64,000 nt of DNA from contig NZ_SDKM01000007.1 of assembly GCF_004519545.1 (NCBI RefSeq), forward strand, positions 1-64,000. Reading direction: 5' to 3'. Source of the stretch: Nocardioides guangzhouensis (GTDB taxonomy: Bacteria; Actinomycetota; Actinomycetes; Propionibacteriales; Nocardioidaceae). The notes beneath the pieces are model-generated. The model worked only from the letters and a program-made list of their open reading frames with translations. It did not search any database and had not been told where the DNA came from. The translations under genes were made by a program, and so were the position numbers. Of the stretch, positions 1 to 6,739 are shown piece by piece (within the stretch, counting starts at the first letter, position 1; every line of letters begins with the position of its first letter).

Positions 1-28
1 CTCGCTGGCGCTCGCTCCTCAACCACCG
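1..28 (+). repeat. R1 dispersed repeat, partial copy inside the carboxylase gene
   Basis: The first 28 bases match the right half of the element at 2212-2254 (GCTCGCTCCTCAACCACCG end). The copy is in frame with the carboxylase reading frame and would encode a Leu-Ala-Leu-Ala-Arg-Ser-Ser-Thr-Thr type segment. Its left half lies outside the window. Confidence 0.75.
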
Positions 29-1050
29 AGGGGGGCGACCCAGGACCCGTCGGGCACGCGATCGAGGTGCGCCTGTACGCCGAGGACCCGGCCCACGACT
101 GGCAGCCCCAGAGCGGCCTCCTCACCGCGCTCGACGTACCCGGCGTCGACGTGGAGCTCCAGCCCGGTCGCGGCCTGCGGCTCGACGCCGGGTTCGAGAC
201 CGGCAGCGAGGTCTCCACCCACTACGACGCGATGCTCGCGAAGGTGGTCGCGTGGGCCCCGACCCGGCACGAGGCCGCCCGCCGGCTGGCCGCCGCGCTG
301 GCGAAGGCCCGGCTGCACGGCCTGGTGACCAACCGCGACCTGCTGGTCCGGATCCTGCGTGACCAGCGGTTCCTCGACGGGGGAGTCAGCACGGACTTCC
401 TCGCCTCCTTCGTCCTCGACGGCGCACGGCTCGACGTGCACCACGAGGCGGTCGCCGCCGCGATAGCGCTCGCGGAGCACCGTCGTTCCCGTCGAGCCGT
501 GCAGTCGGGCATCCCGGTCGCCTGGCGCAACGTGGTCAGCCAGCCGCAGCGGGCCCGCTTCGCCCACGGCGCTGCCGAGGTCGAGGTGGACTGGTACGGC
601 GGCCGCGACGGGTACGCCGTCGACGGGCTCACCGTCCTCGCAGCCGGCCCGGACCGGGTGACGCTCGAGGTGGGCGGCATCTCCGCGACGTACGCCGTCG
701 CGGTGCACGGCCGGGCGGTCGACGTCGACGGCCCGCTCGGGCACGTCCGGCTCGACCTGGTGCCCCGGTTCACCGACCCGTCCGAGCAGGTGGCCGCCGG
801 CTCGCTGCTGGCGCCGATGCCGGGCACGGTCGTGTCGGTCGCGGTGGCCGCGGGCGACGCCGTACGCGCGGGCCAGCCGGTGCTGGTGCTCGAGGCGATG
901 AAGATGCAGCACACCATCACGGCGCCGGCCGACGGCGTCGTCACCGAGATCCCGGTCGACGCGGGTGCGCAGGTCGCCGCCGGCGCCGTGCTCGCCGTCG
1001 TCGACCCCGAGGCAGTCCCGCAGACCGACGCAGGAGGAGACCAGACATGA
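1..1050 (+). CDS. Biotin-dependent acyl-CoA carboxylase alpha subunit, C-terminal part (5' end outside window)
   Basis: This is the C-terminal part of the ATP-dependent biotin carboxylase plus biotin carrier subunit of an acyl-CoA (acetyl-, propionyl- or methylcrotonyl-type) carboxylase. The frame is open from base 1 to the TGA at 1048-1050. It shows the biotin carboxylase C-terminal motif EVRLYAEDP near the start, a middle linker domain, and a C-terminal biotinyl domain with the EAMKM motif; the biotinylated lysine codon is at 901-903. The stop overlaps the ATG of the next gene in ATGA, so the two are co-transcribed, which suggests a role in degrading a branched-chain or similar acyl-CoA. 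Oddly, the first nine or ten codons read through a dispersed repeat (see the repeat at 1-28), in frame, in a place where related proteins have a variable loop. The true start lies upstream of the window. The acyl substrate cannot be told from this part. Confidence 0.93.
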   Translation, partial: LAGARSSTTEGGDPGPVGHAIEVRLYAEDPAHDWQPQSGLLTALDVPGVDVELQPGRGLRLDAGFETGSEVSTHYDAMLAKVVAWAPTRHEAARRLAAALAKARLHGLVTNRDLLVRILRDQRFLDGGVSTDFLASFVLDGARLDVHHEAVAAAIALAEHRRSRRAVQSGIPVAWRNVVSQPQRARFAHGAAEVEVDWYGGRDGYAVDGLTVLAAGPDRVTLEVGGISATYAVAVHGRAVDVDGPLGHVRLDLVPRFTDPSEQVAAGSLLAPMPGTVVSVAVAAGDAVRAGQPVLVLEAMKMQHTITAPADGVVTEIPVDAGAQVAAGAVLAVVDPEAVPQTDAGGDQT

Positions 1051-2207
1051 CCGCGTTCACCGAGTCCGAGGAGCGGCAGGCGCTGCGCCGCGAGGTGGCG
1101 AAGCTGGCCTCGAAGTACGGCCGCGAGTACTTCACGAAGCAGGCCCGCTCCGGCGGCAAGACCACCGACCTGTGGCTGGAGATCGCGAAGTTGGGCTACC
1201 TCGGCATCAACATCCCCGAGGAGTACGGCGGCGGGGGCGGCGGGATCGGCGACGTCGCGGCGGTCTGCGAGGAGCTCGCCGCGCAGGGCTGCCCGCTGCT
1301 GATGATGGTGGTCAGCCCGGCGATCTGCGGCACCGTGATCGCCCGGTTCGGCACCGAGGAGCAGAAGCGGCGCTGGCTGCCGGGCATCTGCGACGGCACC
1401 GAGACGATGGCGTTCGCGATCACCGAGCCCGACGCCGGCACCAACTCGCACAACATCAGCACCACCGGGCGCCGCGACGGCGACGGCTGGGTGCTCAACG
1501 GCCGCAAGATCTACATCTCCGGCGTCGACGAGGCGGCCCACGTGCTCGTCGTCGCCCGCACCGAGGACGCGAAGACGGGCAAGCTCAAACCCTGCCTGTT
1601 CGTGGTGCCGACCGATGCGAAGGGCTTCGAGTACACCCCGATCCCCATGGAGATCGTCAGCCCCGAGCAGCAGTTCTCGGTCTTCATCGACGACGTGCAC
1701 CTGCCCGCGGACGCCCTGGTCGGCGACGAGGACGCCGGGCTGGTCCAGCTGTTCGCGGGCCTCAACCCGGAGCGGATCATGGCGGCGTCGTTCTCGACCG
1801 GGCTGGCCCGCTACGCCCTCGAGAAGGCGGTCGCCTACGTCAAGGAGCGCGAGGTGTTCGGCGTCCCGATCGGCAGCCACCAGGGCCTCGCGCACCCGCT
1901 CGCGCAGTCGAAGATCGAGGTCGAGCTGGCCCGGCTCATGACCCAGAAGGCGGCCGCGCTGTACGACGCCGGCGACGACATGGGCGCCGGCGAGGCCGCG
2001 AACATGGCGAAGTACGCCGCCGCCGAGGCCGCCTGCGACGCCGCCGACCGCGCGGTCCAGGCACACGGCGGCAACGGGATCACCCAGGAGTATGGCGTCG
2101 CCGGCCTGCTGGTCGCCTCCCGCGCCGGCCGGATCGCCCCGGTCTCCCGCGAGATGATCCTCAACTTCGTCGGCATGCACTCGCTCGGCCTCCCCAAGTC
2201 CTACTGA
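1047..2207 (+). CDS. Acyl-CoA dehydrogenase (FadE-type)
   Basis: This 386-aa flavoprotein dehydrogenase catalyses alpha,beta-desaturation of an acyl-CoA thioester and passes electrons to ETF. It has the usual family length and the three-domain ACAD layout. An ITEPDAGTN-type FAD/substrate motif sits at residues 125-133 and a C-terminal QAHGGNGIT motif is present. The position that holds the catalytic Glu in many short- and medium-chain enzymes (near the C-terminus) reads APVSRE here. However, the helix that carries the base in isovaleryl- and long-chain-type enzymes reads GLNPER, so Glu242 is the probable base. The ATG overlaps the stop of the carboxylase gene (ATGA). Co-transcription with a biotin carboxylase suggests leucine/isovalerate, odd-chain or terpenoid acyl-CoA catabolism; the exact substrate is not readable. 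Confidence 0.93.
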   Translation: MTAFTESEERQALRREVAKLASKYGREYFTKQARSGGKTTDLWLEIAKLGYLGINIPEEYGGGGGGIGDVAAVCEELAAQGCPLLMMVVSPAICGTVIARFGTEEQKRRWLPGICDGTETMAFAITEPDAGTNSHNISTTGRRDGDGWVLNGRKIYISGVDEAAHVLVVARTEDAKTGKLKPCLFVVPTDAKGFEYTPIPMEIVSPEQQFSVFIDDVHLPADALVGDEDAGLVQLFAGLNPERIMAASFSTGLARYALEKAVAYVKEREVFGVPIGSHQGLAHPLAQSKIEVELARLMTQKAAALYDAGDDMGAGEAANMAKYAAAEAACDAADRAVQAHGGNGITQEYGVAGLLVASRAGRIAPVSREMILNFVGMHSLGLPKSY

Positions 2208-2211
2208 CGTC

Positions 2212-2254
2212 GGTGGTTTCGAGCCGCTCGCTGGCGCTCGCTCCTCAACCACCG
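2212..2254 (+). repeat. R1 dispersed repeat, complete copy
   Basis: This 43-bp element begins GGTGGTTTCGAG and ends CTCCTCAACCACC, so its ends form an inverted repeat (GGTGGTT/AACCACC) around a CG-rich core of CGCTCGCTGGCGCTCG type. It sits 5 bases after the stop of the acyl-CoA dehydrogenase gene. The same element recurs at 1-28, 11929-11972, 11994-12035 (inverted) and, in variant form, 17646-17700. Confidence 0.8.
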
Positions 2255-2339
2255 GACGTCTCGACACCACCACCCGGCCGTTCCTGCTCACCTCCACCAC
2301 GCGCCGTACGTCGTCGGTGGTGCGTGGCAGGCTGGCCCC

Positions 2340-2708
2340 ATGCCCGAACGCCCCGAGGTGCCGGCGTGGATGGTGCGTCGGATCGACGACGTGCTCGCCG
2401 CGCTGCCCGACTGCGAGCAGGAGGATGCCTGGGTCGGTGTCCGCTGGCGGGTGGGCCCGGCGACGGTGGCGCACGTGTTCGGCGGCGAGGACCAGCTGTT
2501 CCGGGTGACGTTCCGGGCCGAGCCCGACGAGGTGATGGCGTTCGAGCACCTCGGCGAGCCCTACTTCCGCGCCGAGTGGGGCGGCAACGTGGTCGGCATG
2601 CTGGTCGACGACGGGAGCGACTGGACCGAGCTCGGCGAGCTGCTCACCGACTCCTACTGCCTGCAGGCGCCGGCCAGGCTCGCCGACCAGGTGCCGCGGC
2701 CCGGCTGA
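2340..2708 (+). CDS. MmcQ/YjbR family protein
   Basis: This 122-aa small soluble protein has the MmcQ/YjbR (DUF419) fold pattern: an N-terminal helix, a WRVGPATVAHVFGG segment, FRVTFRAEPDE and PYFRAEWGGN. These proteins resemble the DNA-binding domain of CyaY/MmcQ-like folds, but their role is not established, so no function is assigned. The ATG at 2340 is preceded 6 bases upstream by CAGGCT, a weak -10-like hexamer, which would make it leaderless. Its stop is 1 base from the convergent isoaspartyl methyltransferase gene. Confidence 0.8.
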   Translation: MPERPEVPAWMVRRIDDVLAALPDCEQEDAWVGVRWRVGPATVAHVFGGEDQLFRVTFRAEPDEVMAFEHLGEPYFRAEWGGNVVGMLVDDGSDWTELGELLTDSYCLQAPARLADQVPRPG

Positions 2709-2709
2709 G

Positions 2710-3273
2710 TCACCCGCGCCGCAGCGGCACGAACCGGTAGTACCCGTGCTCGCTGAGGTCGGTCTCCACCCCGCTCCGGCGGACCAGCAGCATCACGCCG
2801 TTCACCGGCACCACCATCCGGCCTTCGTCCGCGAGCTGCCCGACCAGGTCCATCGGGAGGGTGACCGCCTCGGCCGACACCAGGATCCGGTCGTACGGCG
2901 CATGGTCCGGCAGGCCGAGCACGTCGGGGTCGGCCGCCACCAGCGAGGCCCAGGACATCCCGGCCGCGGCCACGTTCGCCGAGCCCCACCGCGCGATCTC
3001 CGGCTCGAGCTCGACCCCGCGCACCGACCCGGTCGGCCCGGTCAGGTGGGCGAGCAGCGCGGTGGTCCACCCCGACCCGGCACCCACGTCGAGCACCCGG
3101 TCGCCGGGCCGCACGTCCAGCAGCCGCAGCATGTCGTCGACGGTGCGCGGCTGGGAGTTGGTCTGCCCGTGGCCGATCGGCAGCGGCCCGTCGTACGACG
3201 CGTGGCGGCGCTCGCGGGCCGGCAGGAAGCCGGTCCGTGGCACGGCGTCGAAGGCCGCCGCCACACGGTCCAT
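2710..3273 (-). CDS. pcm: Protein-L-isoaspartate O-methyltransferase
   Basis: This SAM-dependent repair methyltransferase methylates the alpha-carboxyl of isoaspartyl residues in damaged proteins. It shows RVAAAFDAVPR near the N-terminus, the substrate-loop motif PIGHGQTNSQP, the SAM motif VLDVGAGSGWTTALLAHL, and PYDRILVSAEA. It is about 187 aa, slightly shorter than enterobacterial Pcm. I chose the ATG at 3273 (protein starting MDRVAAAF). An alternative ATG at 3294 would add seven residues, but a GAGACT hexamer ends exactly 6 nt before the inner ATG, as expected for a leaderless actinobacterial mRNA. It is monocistronic and convergent with the MmcQ gene. Confidence 0.88.
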   Translation of the reverse strand: MDRVAAAFDAVPRTGFLPARERRHASYDGPLPIGHGQTNSQPRTVDDMLRLLDVRPGDRVLDVGAGSGWTTALLAHLTGPTGSVRGVELEPEIARWGSANVAAAGMSWASLVAADPDVLGLPDHAPYDRILVSAEAVTLPMDLVGQLADEGRMVVPVNGVMLLVRRSGVETDLSEHGYYRFVPLRRG

Positions 3274-3346
3274 GCGCTCAGTCTCCCACGCCATTTCAGA
3301 CGGTCGGGGTCGGCGAGGCGGTCGCAGAGCGACCTTCTCCGAGGCC

Positions 3347-4114
3347 TCAGGGGCGGCGGGGCGGGCGGGGGACGAACATGGGGGTGCGGGCGGCGTACTC
3401 GGCGTACCCGGGACGCTGCATCATGGTCCGCTCCAGCGGGCGGGCGCCGGTGGCCCACACGAGGAAGTAGGTCATCGTGGCCGGGGCCATCGCGGTGAGC
3501 AGGCCAGGCAGCCAGCCGGAGGCCATCGCGGACGCGAGCCAGATGCCCCACCAGACGCAGGCGTCGCCGAAGTAGTTCGGGTGCCGGGTCCACGCCCACA
3601 GGCCGCGGTCCATCACCGGCCCGCGGTCCGGGTCCGCCTTGTACGCCGCGAGCTGGGCGTCGCCGACCGACTCGAAGACCACGCCGACCACCCACACCGC
3701 CACCCCCACCCACACCAGCCAGTCCCACGCGACGTCGGTGGCTGCGCCGACCATCACCGGCAGCGCCACGAACCAGATCGCCGCGCCCTGGAGCAGGAAC
3801 ACCTTGCGGACCGCCACTACGAAGCCGCCGCCTCCGAGCAGCGCGGCGTACCGCGGGTCCTCGCCGGCGCCCCGCTGCCGCAGGAAGATGTGCCACGACA
3901 GCCGCAGCCCCCAGGCCGCGACCAGCACCAGCACCAGCCAGCGGCGCCACGCGGTGCCGTCGCCGAGGACGGCCGAGACCAGCGCCACCAGGGTCAGCGC
4001 CACCCCCCAGGTGACGTCGACGACCGACACCCGGCCGATCCGCCGGGACACCACGGCGGTGACGGTCATCGCCAGTGCGGCGACGACGAACGAGACGGCG
4101 AGGACGGTCAGCAC
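3347..4114 (-). CDS. DUF1295 / steroid 5-alpha-reductase-like membrane protein
   Basis: This 255-aa polytopic membrane protein of the DUF1295 family is related to the steroid 5-alpha-reductase/isoprenylcysteine methyltransferase superfamily. About six or seven hydrophobic segments are visible, plus the family signatures GLWAWTRHPNYFGD and a C-terminal ERTMMQRPGYAEYAARTPMFVPRPPR tail motif (shown here in part). The substrate is unknown. Its position directly downstream of two cyclopropane-fatty-acid synthases parallels Rv0446c next to ufaA1 in the mycobacterial sigK locus, so a role in modifying lipid acyl chains is likely but inferred. The GTG start at 4114 lies within a 22-nt repeat pair (4111-4154). 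Confidence 0.85.
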   Translation of the reverse strand: MLTVLAVSFVVAALAMTVTAVVSRRIGRVSVVDVTWGVALTLVALVSAVLGDGTAWRRWLVLVLVAAWGLRLSWHIFLRQRGAGEDPRYAALLGGGGFVVAVRKVFLLQGAAIWFVALPVMVGAATDVAWDWLVWVGVAVWVVGVVFESVGDAQLAAYKADPDRGPVMDRGLWAWTRHPNYFGDACVWWGIWLASAMASGWLPGLLTAMAPATMTYFLVWATGARPLERTMMQRPGYAEYAARTPMFVPRPPRRP

Positions 4115-4154
4115 GTCGGGCGCAACTCAAGCGTGAGGGAGGCGCAAGTCAACG
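4111..4154 (-). repeat. R2 22-nt unit, two diverged copies
   Basis: Read on the minus strand, 4154-4133 gives CGTTGACTTGCGCCTCCCTC followed by two more bases, and 4132-4111 gives a poorer second copy containing CTTGAGTTGCGCC. The same unit occurs at 15941-15984 and 23919-24028. The first copy supplies the TGA stop codon of the upstream cyclopropane synthase gene. Confidence 0.6.
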
Positions 4155-5444
4155 ACGGACCTCCGGAGGAGCGAGGGGAGTGGCGCCCGGACGCCGGGCG
4201 AGGATCTGGTCGACGCCCATCCTCCCGTCCCGGAACGCCATCGCGCCACCGACGAGGTAGAGCCGCCAGACCCGCGCGACCTCCTCGCCGACCAGTGCGA
4301 CCACGCGGTCGTAGTTGGCCTCGAAGGTGGCGTACCAGGCGGCGACGGTGGTCACGTAGTGCTCGCGCATCGCGTGCACGTCGCGCACCTCGAGCCCGCC
4401 GGACTCGATCAGCTCCACGGTCTCGCCGACCGGACGCATGTGCATGTCGGGGGCGATGAACGACTCGATGAACGGCCCGCCGCCGGGGTGCTTCCCGCGC
4501 CGCGACATCTGCTGCACGAGCACCAGCCCGCCCGGCTTCACCGACCGCCGCAGCACGTCGACGTAGGTCGGGTAGTTGCCCTGGCCGACGTGCTCGCCCA
4601 TCTCGATCGAGGCCACGCCGTCGTGCTTCCCGTCGACGTCGCGGTAGTCCTGCAGGCGGATCTCGACCAGGTCGCCCAGCCCGCGCTCGGCGATCCGCTC
4701 ATCGATGAACCGCTTCTGCTCGGCAGCGATCGTCACCCCGCGGACCCGGATCCCGCGCGCCGCGGCGTGCAGCGACAGCGAGCCCCAGCCGCAGCCGACG
4801 TCGAGCATCGTCATGCCCGGCTCCAGCCCGAGCTTGTCGATGACCAGGTCGAGCTTGTCGCGCTGCGCGTCGGCGAGCGTGTACGACGGGTCGTCGTTGC
4901 GCCAGTAGCCGCAGGAGTAGGCCATCGACTCGTCGAGGATCAACGCGTAGAAGTCGTTGGAGAGGTCGTAGTGGTGGCTGATCGACGCCCGGTCGCGCCG
5001 CCTCGAGTGCAGCCGGCCGCGGATCCGGGCCTGGCTGGCGGGCGGGCCCGGCGGCAGACCGGGCCGGAAGTCGCGGAGCAGCCGGAGCAGCCCGGCGACC
5101 GCGGCCGGCGACGGCCGGACGCCCGAGAGCCCGCGCTCCCGGGCCACCGACCACACGCGGGTCAGCGCCTCGTCGAGGTCGCCGTCGACGTCGACCTCGC
5201 CGGTCACGTAGGCCTGGGCGGCGCCGAGCTCACCGGGTCGCCAGACCAGGCGGGCAAGAGCGGCCGGGGAGCTCAGGACGACCCGGGGCGCACCGGCCGG
5301 GCCGGCCTCCGAGCCGTCCCAGGCCCGCAGCCGCACCGGGATCTCGCCGCCGACGAGCGGCTCCACGGCAGCGGCCAGCCGCTCGGCGACCGACGGCCCG
5401 GAGGAGGGTGGCGCGGCCGTGGGACGGTCGGTGGTCGTCGTCAT
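4149..5444 (-). CDS. Cyclopropane-fatty-acyl-phospholipid synthase family methyltransferase (second copy)
   Basis: This 431-aa SAM-dependent methyltransferase of the CFA synthase family transfers a methylene or methyl group to double bonds of phospholipid acyl chains at the membrane. It has an N-terminal lipid-binding-like domain (residues 1-130), then ISHHYDLSNDFYALILD, the SAM motif MLDVGCGWGSLSLHAA, the EMGEHVG motif and a C-terminal helical part. The ATG at 5444 overlaps the stop of the preceding synthase (ATGA), so the two are translationally coupled. It is clearly paralogous to its neighbour but diverged, and shorter in the N-terminal domain. The mycobacterial SigK locus has a single ufaA1, so the pair may do different steps (for example methylation versus cyclopropanation). 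That split is inference. Confidence 0.9.
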   Translation of the reverse strand: MTTTTDRPTAAPPSSGPSVAERLAAAVEPLVGGEIPVRLRAWDGSEAGPAGAPRVVLSSPAALARLVWRPGELGAAQAYVTGEVDVDGDLDEALTRVWSVARERGLSGVRPSPAAVAGLLRLLRDFRPGLPPGPPASQARIRGRLHSRRRDRASISHHYDLSNDFYALILDESMAYSCGYWRNDDPSYTLADAQRDKLDLVIDKLGLEPGMTMLDVGCGWGSLSLHAAARGIRVRGVTIAAEQKRFIDERIAERGLGDLVEIRLQDYRDVDGKHDGVASIEMGEHVGQGNYPTYVDVLRRSVKPGGLVLVQQMSRRGKHPGGGPFIESFIAPDMHMRPVGETVELIESGGLEVRDVHAMREHYVTTVAAWYATFEANYDRVVALVGEEVARVWRLYLVGGAMAFRDGRMGVDQILARRPGATPLAPPEVRR

Positions 5445-6739
5445 GCACTGGCCTCCTTGGTGAGCGCGATCTGGTTGACGTCGATGTACGACGAGGCGAA
5501 GCCGCCGCGGGAGTACTCCAGGTAGAAGTGCCACGTCCGCTCGAAGACCTCGTCGAAACCGAGCCCGGCGACCGTCTCGTGCCGGGCCCGGAACGCCTCG
5601 TCCCACAGCCGCAGCGTCTCGGCGTAGTGGTGCCCGAAGGACAGCCGGTCGGTCACCCGCAGTGCGGTGTGGTCCCGGGTGAGGTGCTCGATCGCCTCGA
5701 CCGACGGGAGGAAGCCGCCGGGGAAGATGTACTTGTTGATCCAGGTGTAGGTCTGCTTCGTGGCCAGCATCCGGTCGTGCGGCATCGTGATCGCCTGGAG
5801 CGCCGCCCGGCCGCCGGGGACCAGCAGGCTGTCGACCTTCTCGAGGTAGGTCCGCCAGTACTCGTGGCCGACCGCCTCGATCATCTCCACCGACACGATC
5901 GCGTCGAACGTGCCGGTCACCTGGCGGTAGTCGCGCAGCAGCACCTCGACCCGGTCGGTGAAGCCGGCCGCGGCGGTCCGCTCGTCGGCCAGCGCCTTCT
6001 GCTCGCGCGACAGCGTGACCGAGGTGACCGTCGCACCCCGGGCCGCGGCCCGGATCGCGAGCTCGCCCCAGCCGGTGCCGATCTCCAGCAGCCGACTGCC
6101 TTCGCCCACCCCGGCCGCGTCCAGCATCCGCTCGACCTTCCGGACCTGGGCCGCCTCGAGGTCGGCGCCGGTGACGCCGATCGGGGTCGCGGCCACGCGG
6201 TAGCCGCCGCGCGGTTCGACCCTGGTGTCGAACAGGGCCGAGGAGTAGCTCATCGTCGGGTCGAGGAAGGTCCGGAAGAGGTCGTTGGACAGGTCGTAGT
6301 GGTGGGCGATGTTCCCTCGGGTCTGGGCGACCGTGTTGCGGTGCAGGCGGGGTGCCCGCGCTACGTACAGCCGCCGCATCGCCTGCATCCAGTCCGGCAC
6401 CAGGGTGGCGATCTCGCTGGCCAGCACGGTCAGCAGGCGGCCGAGGTCGGGGGAGCTCCACGCGCCGGTCTGGTAGCCCTCGCCGAACCCGATCAGCCCG
6501 TCGCTGCCGATCCTCCGGTAGAACTCGTCGGGCCGGTCCAGCACGATCGTCGGCGCCTCGCCGGTGGTCGTGACCGGGTGCCCGTTGGGGACCACCACGG
6601 TGATACCGAGCCGGGTGGTCGCGACGCCGAAGAGCCGGCGGACGATCGCGGCGGCGACGCCGGCCCGGGGGCCGACCGGCACGTCGTACAGGCCGGGCCA
6701 GCGCTCGGCCACGGTCGGGGCAGGAGCAAGAGCGGTCAC
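5441..6739 (-). CDS. ufaA1: Cyclopropane-fatty-acyl-phospholipid synthase (UfaA1-like)
   Basis: This 432-aa CFA synthase family enzyme resembles Rv0447c/UfaA1. It contains NIAHHYDLSNDLFRTFLDPTMSYSSALF, the SAM-binding motif LEIGTGWGELAIRAA, the VSVEMIEAVGHEYW motif (CFA active-site region) and a C-terminal FGHHYAETLRLWDEAF segment, as in full-length enzymes. It sits in a tight operon: its start overlaps the stop of the FAD-oxidoreductase/DUF1365 gene by 4 bp, and its stop overlaps the start of the second synthase by 4 bp. UfaA1 of M. tuberculosis has been linked to tuberculostearic (10-methyl) fatty acid formation, with the neighbouring flavoprotein thought to help. The same chemistry is plausible here. 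Confidence 0.9.
   Translation of the reverse strand: MTALAPAPTVAERWPGLYDVPVGPRAGVAAAIVRRLFGVATTRLGITVVVPNGHPVTTTGEAPTIVLDRPDEFYRRIGSDGLIGFGEGYQTGAWSSPDLGRLLTVLASEIATLVPDWMQAMRRLYVARAPRLHRNTVAQTRGNIAHHYDLSNDLFRTFLDPTMSYSSALFDTRVEPRGGYRVAATPIGVTGADLEAAQVRKVERMLDAAGVGEGSRLLEIGTGWGELAIRAAARGATVTSVTLSREQKALADERTAAAGFTDRVEVLLRDYRQVTGTFDAIVSVEMIEAVGHEYWRTYLEKVDSLLVPGGRAALQAITMPHDRMLATKQTYTWINKYIFPGGFLPSVEAIEHLTRDHTALRVTDRLSFGHHYAETLRLWDEAFRARHETVAGLGFDEVFERTWHFYLEYSRGGFASSYIDVNQIALTKEASA

Noticed and set aside
1047..2207. Acyl-CoA dehydrogenase as an inactive paralogue because the C-terminal Glu is missing
   Set aside because: Glu242 in GLNPER matches the base position of isovaleryl- and long-chain-type enzymes, so activity is expected.
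222..2549. Long minus-strand open frame across the carboxylase and acyl-CoA dehydrogenase genes
   Set aside because: It is antisense to two well-supported genes and its composition (Arg, Gly, Ala, Pro-rich, no motif) is what GC-rich shadow frames look like.
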